From NCBI RefSeq assembly GCF_017357385.1, contig NZ_CP071632.1, forward strand, positions 1-62,500: 62,500 bases of DNA, written 5' to 3'. This document shows, piece after piece, positions 51,870 to 62,390 of the stretch (the stretch's first letter is position 1; the number at the start of each line of letters is the position of its first letter). The stretch comes from Rhizobium sp. NZLR1. GTDB lineage: Bacteria > Pseudomonadota > Alphaproteobacteria > Rhizobiales > Rhizobiaceae. The translations under genes were made by a program, and so were the position numbers. A model generated the notes under the pieces. The model did not search any database. It saw nothing but the letters and a program-made list of their open reading frames with translations, and was not told where the DNA came from.

Positions 51870-53281
51870 ATGGACATGCGTCCGGACCCCTTCGTTCCGC
51901 CGGCACCGCTGCCGCGCACCGTACCGCCGAGCCGGCTGGAAATCATCCGCGTCATCCTGCGCAACCCGCTCGAACTCTGGGGCGAGCCGTCTTACACGCT
52001 GCCCTGGATCCACACCAATTTCTTTGGCCAGAGGACGCTGATCGTCAATGATCCCGGCCTGATCAAGCATGTGCTGGTCGACAATGCCAATAATTACCGC
52101 ATGTCGGATGTGCGCCAGCTCGTCCTGCGTCCGATCCTACGCGACGGTCTTCTGACCGCCGAAGGTCCCGTCTGGAAAAGATCACGCAAGGCGGTGGCGC
52201 CGGTTTTCACGCCCCGCCATGCCCAAGGCTTCGCCGGGCAGATGTTGCGCCAGTCTGAAGACTATGCCGGCAAATATGAGAGCGCAGGCGAGGCGGGAGC
52301 GATTTTCGATATCAGCACCGACATGACCGAGCTGACCTTCGCGATTCTCGCTGACACGTTATTCTCCGGTGAAATCGTCACCTCAAGCGGCAATTTCGCC
52401 GATGATGTCAATGATCTCCTGAATCGCATGGGCCGCGTCGATCCGATGGATCTGATGCGCGCCCCGTCCTGGGTTCCACGTGTGACACGCATCGGCGGTC
52501 AGAAAGTGCTGGAGAAATTCCGCGCAATTGTGCGCACACGATGGATACGCGACTGGCAAAGATGAAGGCCAATCGCGCCACCGCGCCCGAAGATTTCCTG
52601 ACCCTGCTCTTGGAGCAGGCCGGCCCTGACGGGCTGACGAAAGAAGAAATCGAAGACAATATTCTGACGTTTATCGGCGCGGGGCATGAGACCACAGCGC
52701 GGGCATTGGCCTGGACGCTGTATTGCGTATCGAACAGCCCGCACATCCGTGAGGCGATGGAAGTAGAAATCGACGCAGTGCTCGCCACTGGCGCCGAACC
52801 GGTGGAATGGCTGGATCTAATGCCGCTGACGCGCGCCGCCTTCGAGGAGGCTTTACGCCTCTATCCGCCGGCACCATCCATCAATCGCGCCGCCATAGCG
52901 GCTGATTCCTGGACAAGCCCTAAGGGCGAGCGGGTCGAGATCGATGCCGATGTCACGTTGCTGATCATGCCCTGGACGTTGCATCGCCACGAACTCTATT
53001 GGGACAGGCCGCGCGCCTATATGCCGGAACGCTTCCTGCCGGAAAATCGCGGCTCCATCGGCCGCTTCCAGTTCCTGCCTTTCGGCGCCGGTCCGCGTGT
53101 CTGTATCGGCGCAACCTTTGCGCTTCAGGAGGCGGTGATTGCCCTTGCTGTTCTGATGCATCGCTATCGCTTCGATTCCACCGCTCAGACCAATCCCTGG
53201 CCGGTGCAGAAATTAACGACGCAGCCGCAGAATGGGCTTCCGATGTGCGTAACGCCGCGCATAATTTCCACAAAAGCATAA
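51870..53281 (+). pseudogene. cytochrome P450, interrupted by a frameshift
   Basis: Two frames together make one complete P450 (about 470 aa). The first (51870-52565) has the N-terminal substrate-binding half; the second (from about 52533 to 53281, ATG at 52541) has the I-helix GAGHETTARA, the ExxR helix EEALRLYPPAPS, the PERFLPEN segment and the heme ligand Cys in FGAGPRVCIG. The shift falls near 52533-52540: inserting one base after GTGCGC restores a continuous reading (IVRDTMDTRLAKM). No slippery heptamer is present. Either a recent inactivating mutation or a sequencing error. Substrate unknown; no ferredoxin partner is adjacent. Confidence 0.88.
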
Positions 53282-53365
53282 ATCTTTCGAATTATTGCCG
53301 AATTGACTGTGAATGAAAGCCGGGCAAAGTGGCAGCATTCAAAGTCGTGCCAAGGAGAATGCCGC

Positions 53366-55534
53366 ATGAACCGCATTGATAAGAACGGTCTTGCCGTCGA
53401 AGCCGTCCTTCATGATTTCCTCGTCAAGGAGGTGCTGCCAGGGCTAGCGGTCGACGCGGACAAGTTCTTTGCCGATTTTTCGGCGATCGTCCATGATCTC
53501 GCCCCTAGGAATCGTGCGCTGCTGGCAAAACGCGACGACCTGCAGGTTAAGATCGACGACTGGTATCGCCGGCATGGCTCGCCTGCGGATATGGACGAAT
53601 ACCAGTCCTTCCTCCGCGAAATCGGCTATCTCTTGCCTGAGGGATCGGATTTCCAGGTGTCGACCGATAACGTCGATCCTGAGATCGCCTCGATCGCCGG
53701 CCCGCAGTTGGTCGTTCCCGTCATGAACGCCCGTTATGCGCTCAACGCCGCCAATGCCCGCTGGGGCTCGCTCTATGATGCGCTTTATGGCACGGACGCC
53801 ATTCCCGAGAGCGACGGCGCTGAAAAGGGCAAGGGTTACAATCCGAAGCGCGGCGAGAAGGTCATCGCCTGGGTGCGCGATTTCCTCGATATCTCAGCGC
53901 CGCTGCAGGATAGCAGCTGGAAGGATGTCGGCAGTTTCGCCGTCAAGGACGGAGCGCTAGAGATCAGATCGACCGATGGCGAGCAGGCAATGCTGAGCGG
54001 CGGGCATTTTGCCGGCTATCGCGGCGATGCGGCGGCACCGACGCATATTCTCCTGAAGAACAACGGCATCCACATCGAGATCGTCATCGATGTGACGACG
54101 GCGATCGGCAAGACCGATCCGGCTCATATCTCCGATGTCTGGCTGGAATCGGCGATTACGACAATTATGGACTGCGAGGATTCGATCGCTGCCGTCGACG
54201 CCGAGGACAAGGTCGTCGTCTACAGCAACTGGCTCGGCCTGATGAGGGGCGATCTCCAGGAAGAGGTGGTAAAGGGCGGAACAAGCTTCACCCGTAAGCT
54301 CAACCCGGATGTGCAATATACCGGCCCGGACGGCGCTTCGTTCGAGGTGCATCGCCGCTCGCTGATGCTGGTGCGCAATGTCGGCCACCTGATGACCAAT
54401 CCGGCGATCCTCGACCGCGACGGCCTCGAAGTACCGGAAGGCATCATGGATGCCGTCATCACCGGGCTGATCTCGCTTTACGACATCGGCCCGGCCGGCC
54501 GCAGGAAGAATTCCCGCACCGGCTCGATGTATGTGGTCAAGCCGAAAATGCATGGGCCGGAAGAGGTGGCCTTCGCCGACGAGATCTTCTCGCGGGTCGA
54601 AGACGCGCTTGGCCTGCCGCGCTACACCATCAAGATGGGCATCATGGATGAGGAGCGCCGCACGACGATCAATCTCAAGGAATGCATCCGTGCTGCCCGC
54701 GAGCGCGTCGTCTTCATCAATACCGGCTTCCTCGATCGCACCGGCGACGAGATCCACACCTCGATGGAAGCCGGCCCGATGATTCGCAAGGGCGACATGC
54801 GCCAGGCGGCCTGGATCGCCGCCTATGAAAACTGGAACGTCGACATCGGGCTCGAATGCGGTCTTGCCGGCCATGCGCAGATCGGCAAGGGCATGTGGGC
54901 GATGCCGGATCTGATGGCGGCGATGCTGGAGCAGAAGATCGCCCATCCGAAGGCCGGCGCCAACACCGCCTGGGTCCCGTCGCCGACGGCCGCCACCCTG
55001 CATGCCACCCATTATCACCGGGTGAATGTCGCCAGGGTTCAGCAGGGGCTGAAGGACCGTGCGCGCGCCAAGCTCTCCGACATTCTCTCCGTGCCGGTTG
55101 CGGTGCGGCCGAACTGGACGCCGGAGGAAATCCAGCGCGAACTCGACAACAATGCCCAGGGCATCCTCGGCTACGTCGTGCGCTGGGTCGATCAGGGCGT
55201 TGGTTGCTCGAAGGTGCCAGACATCAACAATGTCGGCCTGATGGAGGATCGTGCGACATTGCGCATCTCGGCCCAGCACATGGCGAACTGGCTGCACCAC
55301 AAGGTCGTCACCGAGGCTCAGATCGCCGAAACGATGCAGCGCATGGCCGCTGTCGTCGACCGGCAGAACGAGCAAGACCCCGCTTATCGGCCGATGGCCG
55401 GCAATTTCGACGGCTCGATCGCCTTTCAGGCCGCCCTCGATCTCGTCCTGAAGGGCAGGGAGCAGCCGAACGGCTATACCGAGCCGGTGCTTCACCGCCG
55501 CCGCCTTGAACTCAAGGCGAAGCAAGAAGGGTGA
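53366..55534 (+). CDS. glcB: malate synthase G
   Basis: Condenses glyoxylate with acetyl-CoA to malate; the G isoform is a monomer. The 722 aa length is typical. Markers are [18 protein letters not shown] (the metal Glu/Asp region), [51 protein letters not shown] and [11 protein letters not shown]. The ATG at 53366 has AAGGAGA about 8 bp upstream; 21 more codons upstream are open but unlike the family. Isocitrate lyase is not in the window. Ends at a strong hairpin. Confidence 0.97.
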   Translation: MNRIDKNGLAVEAVLHDFLVKEVLPGLAVDADKFFADFSAIVHDLAPRNRALLAKRDDLQVKIDDWYRRHGSPADMDEYQSFLREIGYLLPEGSDFQVSTDNVDPEIASIAGPQLVVPVMNARYALNAANARWGSLYDALYGTDAIPESDGAEKGKGYNPKRGEKVIAWVRDFLDISAPLQDSSWKDVGSFAVKDGALEIRSTDGEQAMLSGGHFAGYRGDAAAPTHILLKNNGIHIEIVIDVTTAIGKTDPAHISDVWLESAITTIMDCEDSIAAVDAEDKVVVYSNWLGLMRGDLQEEVVKGGTSFTRKLNPDVQYTGPDGASFEVHRRSLMLVRNVGHLMTNPAILDRDGLEVPEGIMDAVITGLISLYDIGPAGRRKNSRTGSMYVVKPKMHGPEEVAFADEIFSRVEDALGLPRYTIKMGIMDEERRTTINLKECIRAARERVVFINTGFLDRTGDEIHTSMEAGPMIRKGDMRQAAWIAAYENWNVDIGLECGLAGHAQIGKGMWAMPDLMAAMLEQKIAHPKAGANTAWVPSPTAATLHATHYHRVNVARVQQGLKDRARAKLSDILSVPVAVRPNWTPEEIQRELDNNAQGILGYVVRWVDQGVGCSKVPDINNVGLMEDRATLRISAQHMANWLHHKVVTEAQIAETMQRMAAVVDRQNEQDPAYRPMAGNFDGSIAFQAALDLVLKGREQPNGYTEPVLHRRRLELKAKQEG

Positions 55535-55553
55535 GAGCATAGGTGAGAATATG

Positions 55554-55590
55554 AAAAGGCCGCCGGAACGACAGCCCGGCGGCCTTTTTT
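55554..55590. terminator. bidirectional terminator between glcB and the L,D-transpeptidase gene
   Basis: Perfect 13-bp stem AAAAGGCCGCCGG (55554-55566) / CCGGCGGCCTTTT (55576-55588) with a 9-nt loop, followed by TT. Serves both convergent genes. Confidence 0.9.
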
Positions 55591-55611
55591 ATACCGAATT
55601 CAGTATCTAGC

Positions 55612-56295
55612 TTACTGGATAACGACGACCTTGGACGTGCCCTTGCCGGGACGGACGCGGCTATAGAGGTCAATGACGTCCTGGTTCATCAGGCGAATGC
55701 AGCCCGAGGAAGCGGCAGTGCCGATCGAAGCCCATTCCGGTGTGCCGTGCAGGCGGAACAGCGTGTCCTTGCCGTCATCGTTGAAGAGATACATGGCGCG
55801 TGCGCCGAGCGGATTGCTGAGACCCGGGCCCATGCCGTCTTCGACATACTTGGCGACGTCAGGACGGCGAACGGCCATTTCCTTCGGCGGGTGCCAGGTC
55901 GGCCATTCCTGCTTCCAGGCGACGTAGGCGGTGCCGGCCCATGCGAAGCCCTGCTTGCCGACGCCGATGCCGTAGCGCATCGCCTTGCCGTTGGCCAGGA
56001 TGTAATAGAGGAAGCGCTCGCGAGTGTTGACGATGATCGTACCGGGGCGCTCGGTGGTCTGGTAGCTGACGACCTGGCGGCGGAACTGCGGCTTGACCCG
56101 GTCGATCGGGATCGCCGGCAGAGAGTATCCGGAATCCTTCGTCACGCCATAGGCGTCATTGAAGATCTGGGCTGTCTGTACCGTCGGGCCTGCGCCCTTG
56201 TCGTCGACGGATGCGCTGTCTGATGTCGAGGAGCAACCGGCCAGTGCCAGCGTCGTCAGCAGGCCAAATACCGGGAATGCATTGCGGATGCGCAT
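55612..56295 (-). CDS. L,D-transpeptidase (YkuD family) lipoprotein
   Basis: Periplasmic transpeptidase that makes 3-3 peptidoglycan crosslinks or attaches proteins to the wall. The 227 aa protein has a lipoprotein signal with lipobox LAGC (Cys21), a short linker, and a YkuD domain (about 85-227) with His183 in RLHGTPEW and the nucleophile Cys199 in ASSGCIRLMN. Rhizobial walls are rich in L,D-crosslinks and outer-membrane links of this kind; whether this enzyme crosslinks or anchors cannot be told. Single gene with a 180-bp AT-rich upstream region. Confidence 0.93.
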   Translation of the reverse strand: MRIRNAFPVFGLLTTLALAGCSSTSDSASVDDKGAGPTVQTAQIFNDAYGVTKDSGYSLPAIPIDRVKPQFRRQVVSYQTTERPGTIIVNTRERFLYYILANGKAMRYGIGVGKQGFAWAGTAYVAWKQEWPTWHPPKEMAVRRPDVAKYVEDGMGPGLSNPLGARAMYLFNDDGKDTLFRLHGTPEWASIGTAASSGCIRLMNQDVIDLYSRVRPGKGTSKVVVIQ

Positions 56296-56474
56296 AGATG
56301 ACTCTTGAAGTTTTGGGGCAAGGAGAACAGTCTTTCGACCATCGTTGATTATGGTTTATTTTCGATTAACTTGCGCTTTGCAAGGCTACTGCTGCGCGAC
56401 AAATCCATCTGCGGCGCAAATTAGAAGCGCATGGTTTTTTTGCAACAACACGCCAGCCCCTGCTAGGGTTATCC

Positions 56475-56969
56475 ATGACGATTTTGAGCGTTTACAATAA
56501 CAATCCGTTAATCGATGGCCGGCAATCGGACAGAGCCATGATGGTGCGGCGCGGAACGCAGATTTTGCTGCATGAAATGCGCCATGCCGTGCTGCCCGAA
56601 CTGCCGCTCGCCAGCGGCCGCCGTGCCGATTTGATCACTGTTTCGGAAAAGGGCGAGGTCTGGATTATAGAAATCAAGACGTCGATCGAGGATTTCAGGG
56701 TGGATCGCAAATGGCCGGAATACAGGCTGCATTGCGACCGGTTGTTCTTCGCGACTCACGAAGGTGTGCCGCTCGACATCTTTCCCGAGGAGTGCGGGCT
56801 TTTCCTGTCGGACGGTTATGGCGCTCATATGATTCGCGAGGCGCCGGAACATCGTTTGGCCCCGGCCACGCGAAAATCCGTCACGCTCAATTTCTCACGT
56901 GCCGCCGCGCAGAGGCTGATGATGGCCGAATGGGCCAACGGAAAGCCGTATACCGTCGATGATGTTTGA
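56475..56969 (+). CDS. mmcB: MmcB family DNA repair protein
   Basis: The 164 aa protein has a PD-(D/E)XK nuclease-like core: RRADLITVSEKGEVWIIEIKTS holds the acidic and EIK motif. It matches MmcB, a damage-responsive alphaproteobacterial protein that in Caulobacter contributes to mutagenesis with ImuA-ImuB-DnaE2. Those partners are not in the window and no LexA box was recognised upstream. Convergent with actR, 12 bp apart. Confidence 0.86.
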   Translation: MTILSVYNNNPLIDGRQSDRAMMVRRGTQILLHEMRHAVLPELPLASGRRADLITVSEKGEVWIIEIKTSIEDFRVDRKWPEYRLHCDRLFFATHEGVPLDIFPEECGLFLSDGYGAHMIREAPEHRLAPATRKSVTLNFSRAAAQRLMMAEWANGKPYTVDDV

Positions 56970-56981
56970 CGGATGTCTCGT

Positions 56982-57560
56982 CTATTTCGGCGCCCGTTTG
57001 GCAAGGATACGCTGCAGTGTACGCCGGTGCATGTTGAGTCGGCGCGCGGTTTCCGACACGTTGCGCTCGCACATTTCATAGACCCGCTGGATGTGCTCCC
57101 AGCGCACCCGGTCGGCCGACATCGGGTTCTCGGGAAGGTCGGCCTTTTCGCCCGGCCGCTGCGTCAACGCTGAAAAGACGTCGTCGGCATCCGCTGGCTT
57201 TGCCAGGTAATCGACGGCGCCGAGTTTTACGGCGGTGACCGCGGTTGCGATATTGCCATAGCCGGTCAGCACGATGATCCTGGTGTCGTCGCGCCGCTGG
57301 CGGATAGCTTCGATGACGTCGAGCCCATTGCCGTCGCCGAGCCGAAGGTCGACCACCGCATATTTCGGCGGCCTGCCTCTCGATTTCGCAACGCCCTCCG
57401 CCACTGATTCGGCCGTCTCCACCTGAAAACCGCGCGTCTCCATCGCCCGGGCCAGCCGGCGCAGGAACGGCCCGTCGTCGTCGACGATCAGCAGGCTAGC
57501 GTCAGGACCGATATGGTCTTCATCAGCCGCGGCGAAATTTTCGTGATTTTGTTCTGTCAT
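56982..57560 (-). CDS. actR: ActR/RegA-family response regulator
   Basis: Global redox and acid-tolerance regulator paired with ActS. The 192 aa protein has an N-terminal receiver (LLIVDDDG, phospho-acceptor Asp71 in YAVVDLRLGDGNG, Lys in DYLAKPADADD), a proline-containing linker and a Fis-type HTH (NVSETARRLNMHRRTLQRILAKR), the RegA/PrrA layout. Start 57560 is family-like with AGGA upstream. Regulates carbon, nitrogen and respiration genes in relatives. 68 bp after actS. Confidence 0.94.
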   Translation of the reverse strand: MTEQNHENFAAADEDHIGPDASLLIVDDDGPFLRRLARAMETRGFQVETAESVAEGVAKSRGRPPKYAVVDLRLGDGNGLDVIEAIRQRRDDTRIIVLTGYGNIATAVTAVKLGAVDYLAKPADADDVFSALTQRPGEKADLPENPMSADRVRWEHIQRVYEMCERNVSETARRLNMHRRTLQRILAKRAPK

Positions 57561-57628
57561 CGTCTTGGTCCTGGCGCTTGAACGCCCGATCTGCGTCAAC
57601 CGTTTATATCCTACTTATGCCGACAAAG

Positions 57629-58957
57629 TCATTTTGTCGAATTTGCGTCGATCAGCATGCGCGGCCATTCGATTCGGATACGCGCGCCCGCACTTTCCGG
57701 GTCGCGATTCTCGAAAATCAGCGATGCCCCCGAGCGCTCCAGCAGCGTCTTGGCGATGAAAAGCCCAAGGCCGAGCCCGCCCGCCGTATCCTCTTTCTGC
57801 CGCTTGGTCATGTAAGGCTCGCCGATCCGCGTCAGAATATCGGGAGCGTAGCCGTTGCCGTCATCCTCGATGACGATCAGCACTTTGTCGTGATCATGCT
57901 CGACGGTGACGATCACTTTCTCCCGCGCATAATCGACGGCGTTTTCGATCAGGTTGCCGAGCCCGTACATGATGCCGGCATTGCGGTCGGTCACCGGTTC
58001 GTCCTTGCGCGGGCTCTTTTCGATCAGCTCCAAGATGATGCCGAATTCCCGGTGTGGCGCGACGACCTCCTCGATCATCGAGGAAAGCGGCAGGCGGCGC
58101 ATATGCGCTTCGCCTTCGGAGGAAAGCGTCGTCAGCCGCCGCAGGATGTCACGGCAGCGTTCGCTCTGGCTGCGCAGCAGCATCACGTCCTCGCGGAAAC
58201 GATCGTCGTCCTTGAGCGCCCGCTCCATTTCCTTGGCGACGACGCTGATCGTCGCAAGCGGCGTGCCGAGCTCGTGGGCAGCGGCGGCCGCCAATCCATC
58301 GAGCTGTGAAAGGTGTTTTTCCCGCTGCAGCACCAGTTCGGTTGCAGCCAGCGCATCGGCAAGCTGGCTCGCTTCCAGCGAGACACGGTAGGCATAGAAG
58401 GCGGCGAAGGCCATCGTCGAGGCGATCGAGCACCAGACCCCGAACTGCATGACGTTATGGACGTTGATCTCGACACCGTCGAACCAGGGCAGCGGAAAAG
58501 GCGAAAAGGCAAGCATCGTGATGCACACCATCGCGAAGCCGATCAGCGCCGTGCTGTAACGGATCGGCTGCGAGGCAAACGAAATGATGACGGGCACGCA
58601 GACGAGGGCTGCGAAAGGGTTGGCAAGGCCGCCGGTGATGAAGAGCAGCGCGCAGAGCTGCAGAAGATCGAAGCCGAGCAGCGCAAAGGCGGCCGGCGGT
58701 CCCAGCCGGTGGGTCGGCGGATAGCGGATCGTCAGGTAGAAATTCACCCAGGCAAGGGCAGCGATCAGCGAAGAGCTGGCAATCAGCGGTAAGGAAAATT
58801 TCAACCAGAAGGCCACGATGAACACCGTCAGCGCCTGGCCGCAAACGGCAAGCCAGCGCAGCCGCACCAGCGTCTGCAGGCGCAGCCTGCGGCTGCTGTA
58901 CCGGTCCTCCAGTGTAAGGCTTTGTGTCTTGTCAATCATGCCAGGCGTGTCGATCAT
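57629..58957 (-). CDS. actS: ActS/RegB-family redox sensor histidine kinase
   Basis: Membrane sensor kinase that phosphorylates ActR in response to redox state. The 442 aa protein has about six membrane helices (about 30-190), the quinone-binding GGLANPF loop (109-115) typical of RegB, the phosphorylated His228 in AAAAHELGTPLATI, and a GHKL ATPase with LIENAVDYA, DDGNGYA and GGLGLGLFIA. Cys268 in SERCRDIL lies where RegB has its redox cysteine. Start 58957 is chosen for AAGGAG about 9-14 bp upstream. It follows hrpB by 23 bp. Confidence 0.94.
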   Translation of the reverse strand: MIDTPGMIDKTQSLTLEDRYSSRRLRLQTLVRLRWLAVCGQALTVFIVAFWLKFSLPLIASSSLIAALAWVNFYLTIRYPPTHRLGPPAAFALLGFDLLQLCALLFITGGLANPFAALVCVPVIISFASQPIRYSTALIGFAMVCITMLAFSPFPLPWFDGVEINVHNVMQFGVWCSIASTMAFAAFYAYRVSLEASQLADALAATELVLQREKHLSQLDGLAAAAAHELGTPLATISVVAKEMERALKDDDRFREDVMLLRSQSERCRDILRRLTTLSSEGEAHMRRLPLSSMIEEVVAPHREFGIILELIEKSPRKDEPVTDRNAGIMYGLGNLIENAVDYAREKVIVTVEHDHDKVLIVIEDDGNGYAPDILTRIGEPYMTKRQKEDTAGGLGLGLFIAKTLLERSGASLIFENRDPESAGARIRIEWPRMLIDANSTK

Positions 58958-58980
58958 GCCGGGGGCTCCTTGGATGGCCC

Positions 58981-61446
58981 TCATGTACCACGCGGTTTTG
59001 CCCGTGTCGTCGGCAACGCGTCTTCCGGCCGCTCTGGCCAGGGATGCCGGGGATAACGTCCGCGCATATCGGCACGCACGTCTCTCCACGTGCCGGCCCA
59101 GAAGCCCGGCAGGTCGCGGGTCGTCTGGATCGGCCGATGCGCCGGCGAGGTCAGTTCGAGCAGCAGCGGCAGACGGCCGCCGGCAATGGCCGGGTGCTGC
59201 TTCAGCCCGAACAGCTCCTGCACGCGGATCGTCAACACCGGCTCCTCGCCCTCATATTGGATCGGATGTCTTTGGCCGGTCGGCGCTTCGAAATGCGTCG
59301 GCGCAAGTCGGTTAAGGTCGCGTTGCACCTCGTGCGGCACCAACGACAGCAGCCCGTTCGACAGCCCGGCGGCGGAAATCTCGGAAAGGCCGCGGGCCTC
59401 TGTCTGAAAGGGGCCGAACCAATCATCCAGCCGCGAAAGCAGGGCATCGTCGCTGACGTCGGGCCAGGGCTCGCCGATCGTCCTGTGAAGGAATCCGATC
59501 CGCTCGCGAAGTTGCACGGCCTCCTTCGAGAAGGCGAGATGATCGAGCCCCAGCTCGCGCACGCCCTCCACCAGTGCCTGGGTGACCGCGGCCCCGGAAG
59601 GCCGCGGCAAGGGCGTCTCTTCGAAGACGATCGCACCGAGCCGGGTTGCCCGCCGCGCTCGTATCTGCCGGCTTTGCCGGTCGAAAAAGATCTGATCGCC
59701 GGTTTTGATTTCGCCGGGCAGCTCGGCGTCGATATCGCCGCGCGTTACCTCGGCTGCCGCCAATACTCGCGCCCGCGCCGCCCGCCCGGCGAGATCGGCG
59801 ATAACCAGCATCTGGCTGCCGGCCAGCCTCTCGGCTTCCGGCAGCGCCGCGCCGCGCCCGTTCGCCATCACGAATCGGCCGCGCCCGCCGCGCTGAAGCG
59901 CGATCCGATCCGGGAACGCATGCAGCAAGAGCTGGCCCGCAAGTGCCGGCGCCGTTGCGGTAACGGTGTCGAGGCCGCTCGCCAGCCGCGCCGCCAGCCG
60001 CCGCGAGGCCTCCACTCTTTCGCCACGCTCGGCCTTGAAGCGTCGCAGCCGCTCCTCGATATCGATGTTCGTTCCGCCGAGCCCCTGTTCGGTGAGAAGC
60101 ACGGCGATCATTGCCGCATCGCGGGCGTGCCCTGATTCGCCTGCAGAAATGACCATGGCGGCAAGCCGCGGCGGCAAAGCGAGATCACGCATCACCTTGC
60201 CGCGTACTGTCAGCGCCCCACCCTTGTCGAGCGCGCCGAGCTGGCCAAGCAGCACCCGCGCTTCCCTGAGCGTCGTCTCCGGCGGCTGGTCGACAAAGGC
60301 AAGCGACGCCGGATCCTGAACGCCCCAATGGGCGAGATCGAGCACCAGTCCGGAAAGGTCGCTGGAAAGGATCTGCGGCGGCGTGAAGGCCGGCAGGGCC
60401 GCGGTCTGTCCCTGGTGCCACAGCCTGACGGCGATACCCGGTTCCGTTCGGCCGGCGCGGCCCGCCCGCTGATCGGCGGAAGCCCGCGACACGCGCACCG
60501 TCTCCAACCGGGTGATCCCGGTCGGTGCTTCGAACACTGGCAGACGCTGCAGCCCGCTGTCGATCACGATCCTGACGCCATCGATGGTGATGGAGGTTTC
60601 GGCGATCGACGTCGCAAGCACGATCTTGCGTGTTCCCGTGGATGCCGGTCGGATTGCCGCATCCTGCTCCTTCTGGCTGAGATTGCCATAGAGCGGCGCA
60701 ATCAGTGTCTCGGCTCCGAATCGTCCCTGCAGCCGTTCCACCGTTCGGGTGATTTCCGCCTGGCCGGGCAGGAAAGCGAGGATCGAGCCGGTCTGATCGG
60801 CATGGGCATCGAGTATCGCCCGCGTGACCGCATCCTCGATGCGCTCGCCGCCCGGCCGATCCTGGTAGCGGATATCGATCGGAAAGCTGCGCCCCAGGCT
60901 TTCGATGACAGGCGGATGGTCGAGCAGGGCCGCCACACGTTCGACGTCAAGGGTCGCCGACATCACCAAGATACGCAAATCCTCGCGCAGGGCCGATTGG
61001 ACGTCGAGCGCCAGCGCCAGTCCGAAATCGGCATCCAGCGAACGCTCGTGGAATTCGTCGAAGATGACGACAGAGACACCGGCCAATTCCGGATCGTCGA
61101 GGATCATCCGGGCAAAAACCCCCTCGGTCACGACCTCGATCCGTGTCGCTGCCGATATCCTGTTGTCGAGGCGCATGCGGTAGCCGACCGTGCTGCCAAC
61201 CTGCTCGCCGAGCAATGACGCCATCCGGCTTGCCGCCGCCCGCGCCGCCAGCCGCCGGGGCTCCAGCAGGATGATCTTGCCGTCGCCGCGCCAGGCCTGG
61301 TCAAGCAGGTAAAGCGGCACCAGCGTCGTCTTGCCGGCGCCGGGCGGCGCGGAAAGGACGGCGCGTCCCTCATTGGCCAACGCCGCGCCGACGGCCGGCA
61401 GAACATGTGAAACCGGAAGTTCCGGCAATGATGCACTGATCGTCAC
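58981..61446 (-). CDS. hrpB: ATP-dependent helicase HrpB
   Basis: DEAH-box helicase of the HrpB family, 821 aa. Motifs are Walker A SAPPGAGKTTLVPL (about 33-46), Walker B FDEFHERSLDADF (DEFH), SATLD, ATSIAETSITIDG, and DQRAGRAGRTEPG, followed by the HrpB-specific C-terminal region. The exact cellular substrate is unclear; HrpB proteins are thought to act on RNA. Overlaps the OCD-family gene by 4 bp and precedes actS. Confidence 0.95.
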   Translation of the reverse strand: MTISASLPELPVSHVLPAVGAALANEGRAVLSAPPGAGKTTLVPLYLLDQAWRGDGKIILLEPRRLAARAAASRMASLLGEQVGSTVGYRMRLDNRISAATRIEVVTEGVFARMILDDPELAGVSVVIFDEFHERSLDADFGLALALDVQSALREDLRILVMSATLDVERVAALLDHPPVIESLGRSFPIDIRYQDRPGGERIEDAVTRAILDAHADQTGSILAFLPGQAEITRTVERLQGRFGAETLIAPLYGNLSQKEQDAAIRPASTGTRKIVLATSIAETSITIDGVRIVIDSGLQRLPVFEAPTGITRLETVRVSRASADQRAGRAGRTEPGIAVRLWHQGQTAALPAFTPPQILSSDLSGLVLDLAHWGVQDPASLAFVDQPPETTLREARVLLGQLGALDKGGALTVRGKVMRDLALPPRLAAMVISAGESGHARDAAMIAVLLTEQGLGGTNIDIEERLRRFKAERGERVEASRRLAARLASGLDTVTATAPALAGQLLLHAFPDRIALQRGGRGRFVMANGRGAALPEAERLAGSQMLVIADLAGRAARARVLAAAEVTRGDIDAELPGEIKTGDQIFFDRQSRQIRARRATRLGAIVFEETPLPRPSGAAVTQALVEGVRELGLDHLAFSKEAVQLRERIGFLHRTIGEPWPDVSDDALLSRLDDWFGPFQTEARGLSEISAAGLSNGLLSLVPHEVQRDLNRLAPTHFEAPTGQRHPIQYEGEEPVLTIRVQELFGLKQHPAIAGGRLPLLLELTSPAHRPIQTTRDLPGFWAGTWRDVRADMRGRYPRHPWPERPEDALPTTRAKPRGT

Positions 61447-62390
61447 TTTCGGCCCGTCACTGTCTCATAGGCAAGAATCGCTCCGGCGAGATCTTCCAAA
61501 GCGGCGCCGACCGATTTGAACAACGTGATTTCCTCACCATGGCTTCGCCCGCCATGGGCACCGCTGACCAGTTCCGCAAGCTCTGCTCTGATGTCGCTTT
61601 CCCTAAGCACGCCGCTTTTCAGCGGCTGGACGATATCGCCTGCCTCGCTGACGGCGCCGGCGCGGGTATCGACATAGACCGAAGCACGGCGGATGGCCTC
61701 GTCGTCGCTTTCGCGCATATTTGGCTTGAAGGCACCGACGAGATCGAGATGGGCGCCGGGCTTCAACCATTCGCCCGATATCAACGGCTCGCTGGAAAGC
61801 GTGGCGCAGGAAATGATATCGGCGGTTCGCGCCGCGGCTTCAACATCTGCAACCGCCTCGACATCCAGCCCCAGCGCCCGCCCTTCGGCGGCGATCGTTT
61901 CCGCGGCATGCCGGTTGCGACCCCAGACGCGGTACTTCTTGATCGGCCGGGTCGTGCCGTGAGCAAGTATCAGGTTGAGCGACAGTCGACCGGTCCCGCA
62001 GACGAGCATCTCCTCCGCATCGGCACGGGCGAGATAACGGGCCGCCAGCGCCGATGCTGCCGCCGTCCGCCGCGCAGTCAGTTCGCCACCGTCGATCGCA
62101 GACAGCATCTCGCCGGTAGCGCCGGAGGAAAGAAGATAGGTTCCGAAGATCGCCGGCAGGCCGCGCCGCATGTTGCCAGGAAAGACCGAGACGGTCTTCA
62201 CCCCGGCATAATGTCCGGGAAGCCAGGCCGGCATCAGAAGCAGTGTAGCGCTCTCTTCACCCGGCACCTCCATCTCATGGTGGTGGCGCACCGGCATCAC
62301 GCATTCGCTCTGGAACATGCGGGCAATCGCCTCGATCAGTTCCGGCCAGGGCAGGGCCGCGCGCGTCTGTTCTTCATCGAGGACAAGCAT
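61443..62390 (-). CDS. ornithine cyclodeaminase / mu-crystallin family protein
   Basis: NAD(P)H-binding Rossmann protein, 315 aa. Shows the substrate region GVKTVSVFPGNM (Lys), TGEMLSAIDGGELTARRTAA, the CGTGRLSLNLI nucleotide loop and GAFKPNMRE. The family contains ornithine cyclodeaminases, pyrroline-2-carboxylate reductases and alanine dehydrogenases, and the sequence does not decide among them. Its usual dinucleotide loop GxGxQ reads GTGRL here, a mild deviation. First gene of the run to actR. Confidence 0.88.
   Translation of the reverse strand: MLVLDEEQTRAALPWPELIEAIARMFQSECVMPVRHHHEMEVPGEESATLLLMPAWLPGHYAGVKTVSVFPGNMRRGLPAIFGTYLLSSGATGEMLSAIDGGELTARRTAAASALAARYLARADAEEMLVCGTGRLSLNLILAHGTTRPIKKYRVWGRNRHAAETIAAEGRALGLDVEAVADVEAAARTADIISCATLSSEPLISGEWLKPGAHLDLVGAFKPNMRESDDEAIRRASVYVDTRAGAVSEAGDIVQPLKSGVLRESDIRAELAELVSGAHGGRSHGEEITLFKSVGAALEDLAGAILAYETVTGRK

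Noticed and set aside
52525..52545. Programmed frameshift in the P450 gene
   Set aside because: No slippery heptamer or following stem is evident, and P450s are not known to use this; mutation or sequence error is simpler.
53957..55540. 527-codon minus-strand frame opposite glcB
   Set aside because: Antisense shadow of malate synthase G with no recognisable motif.
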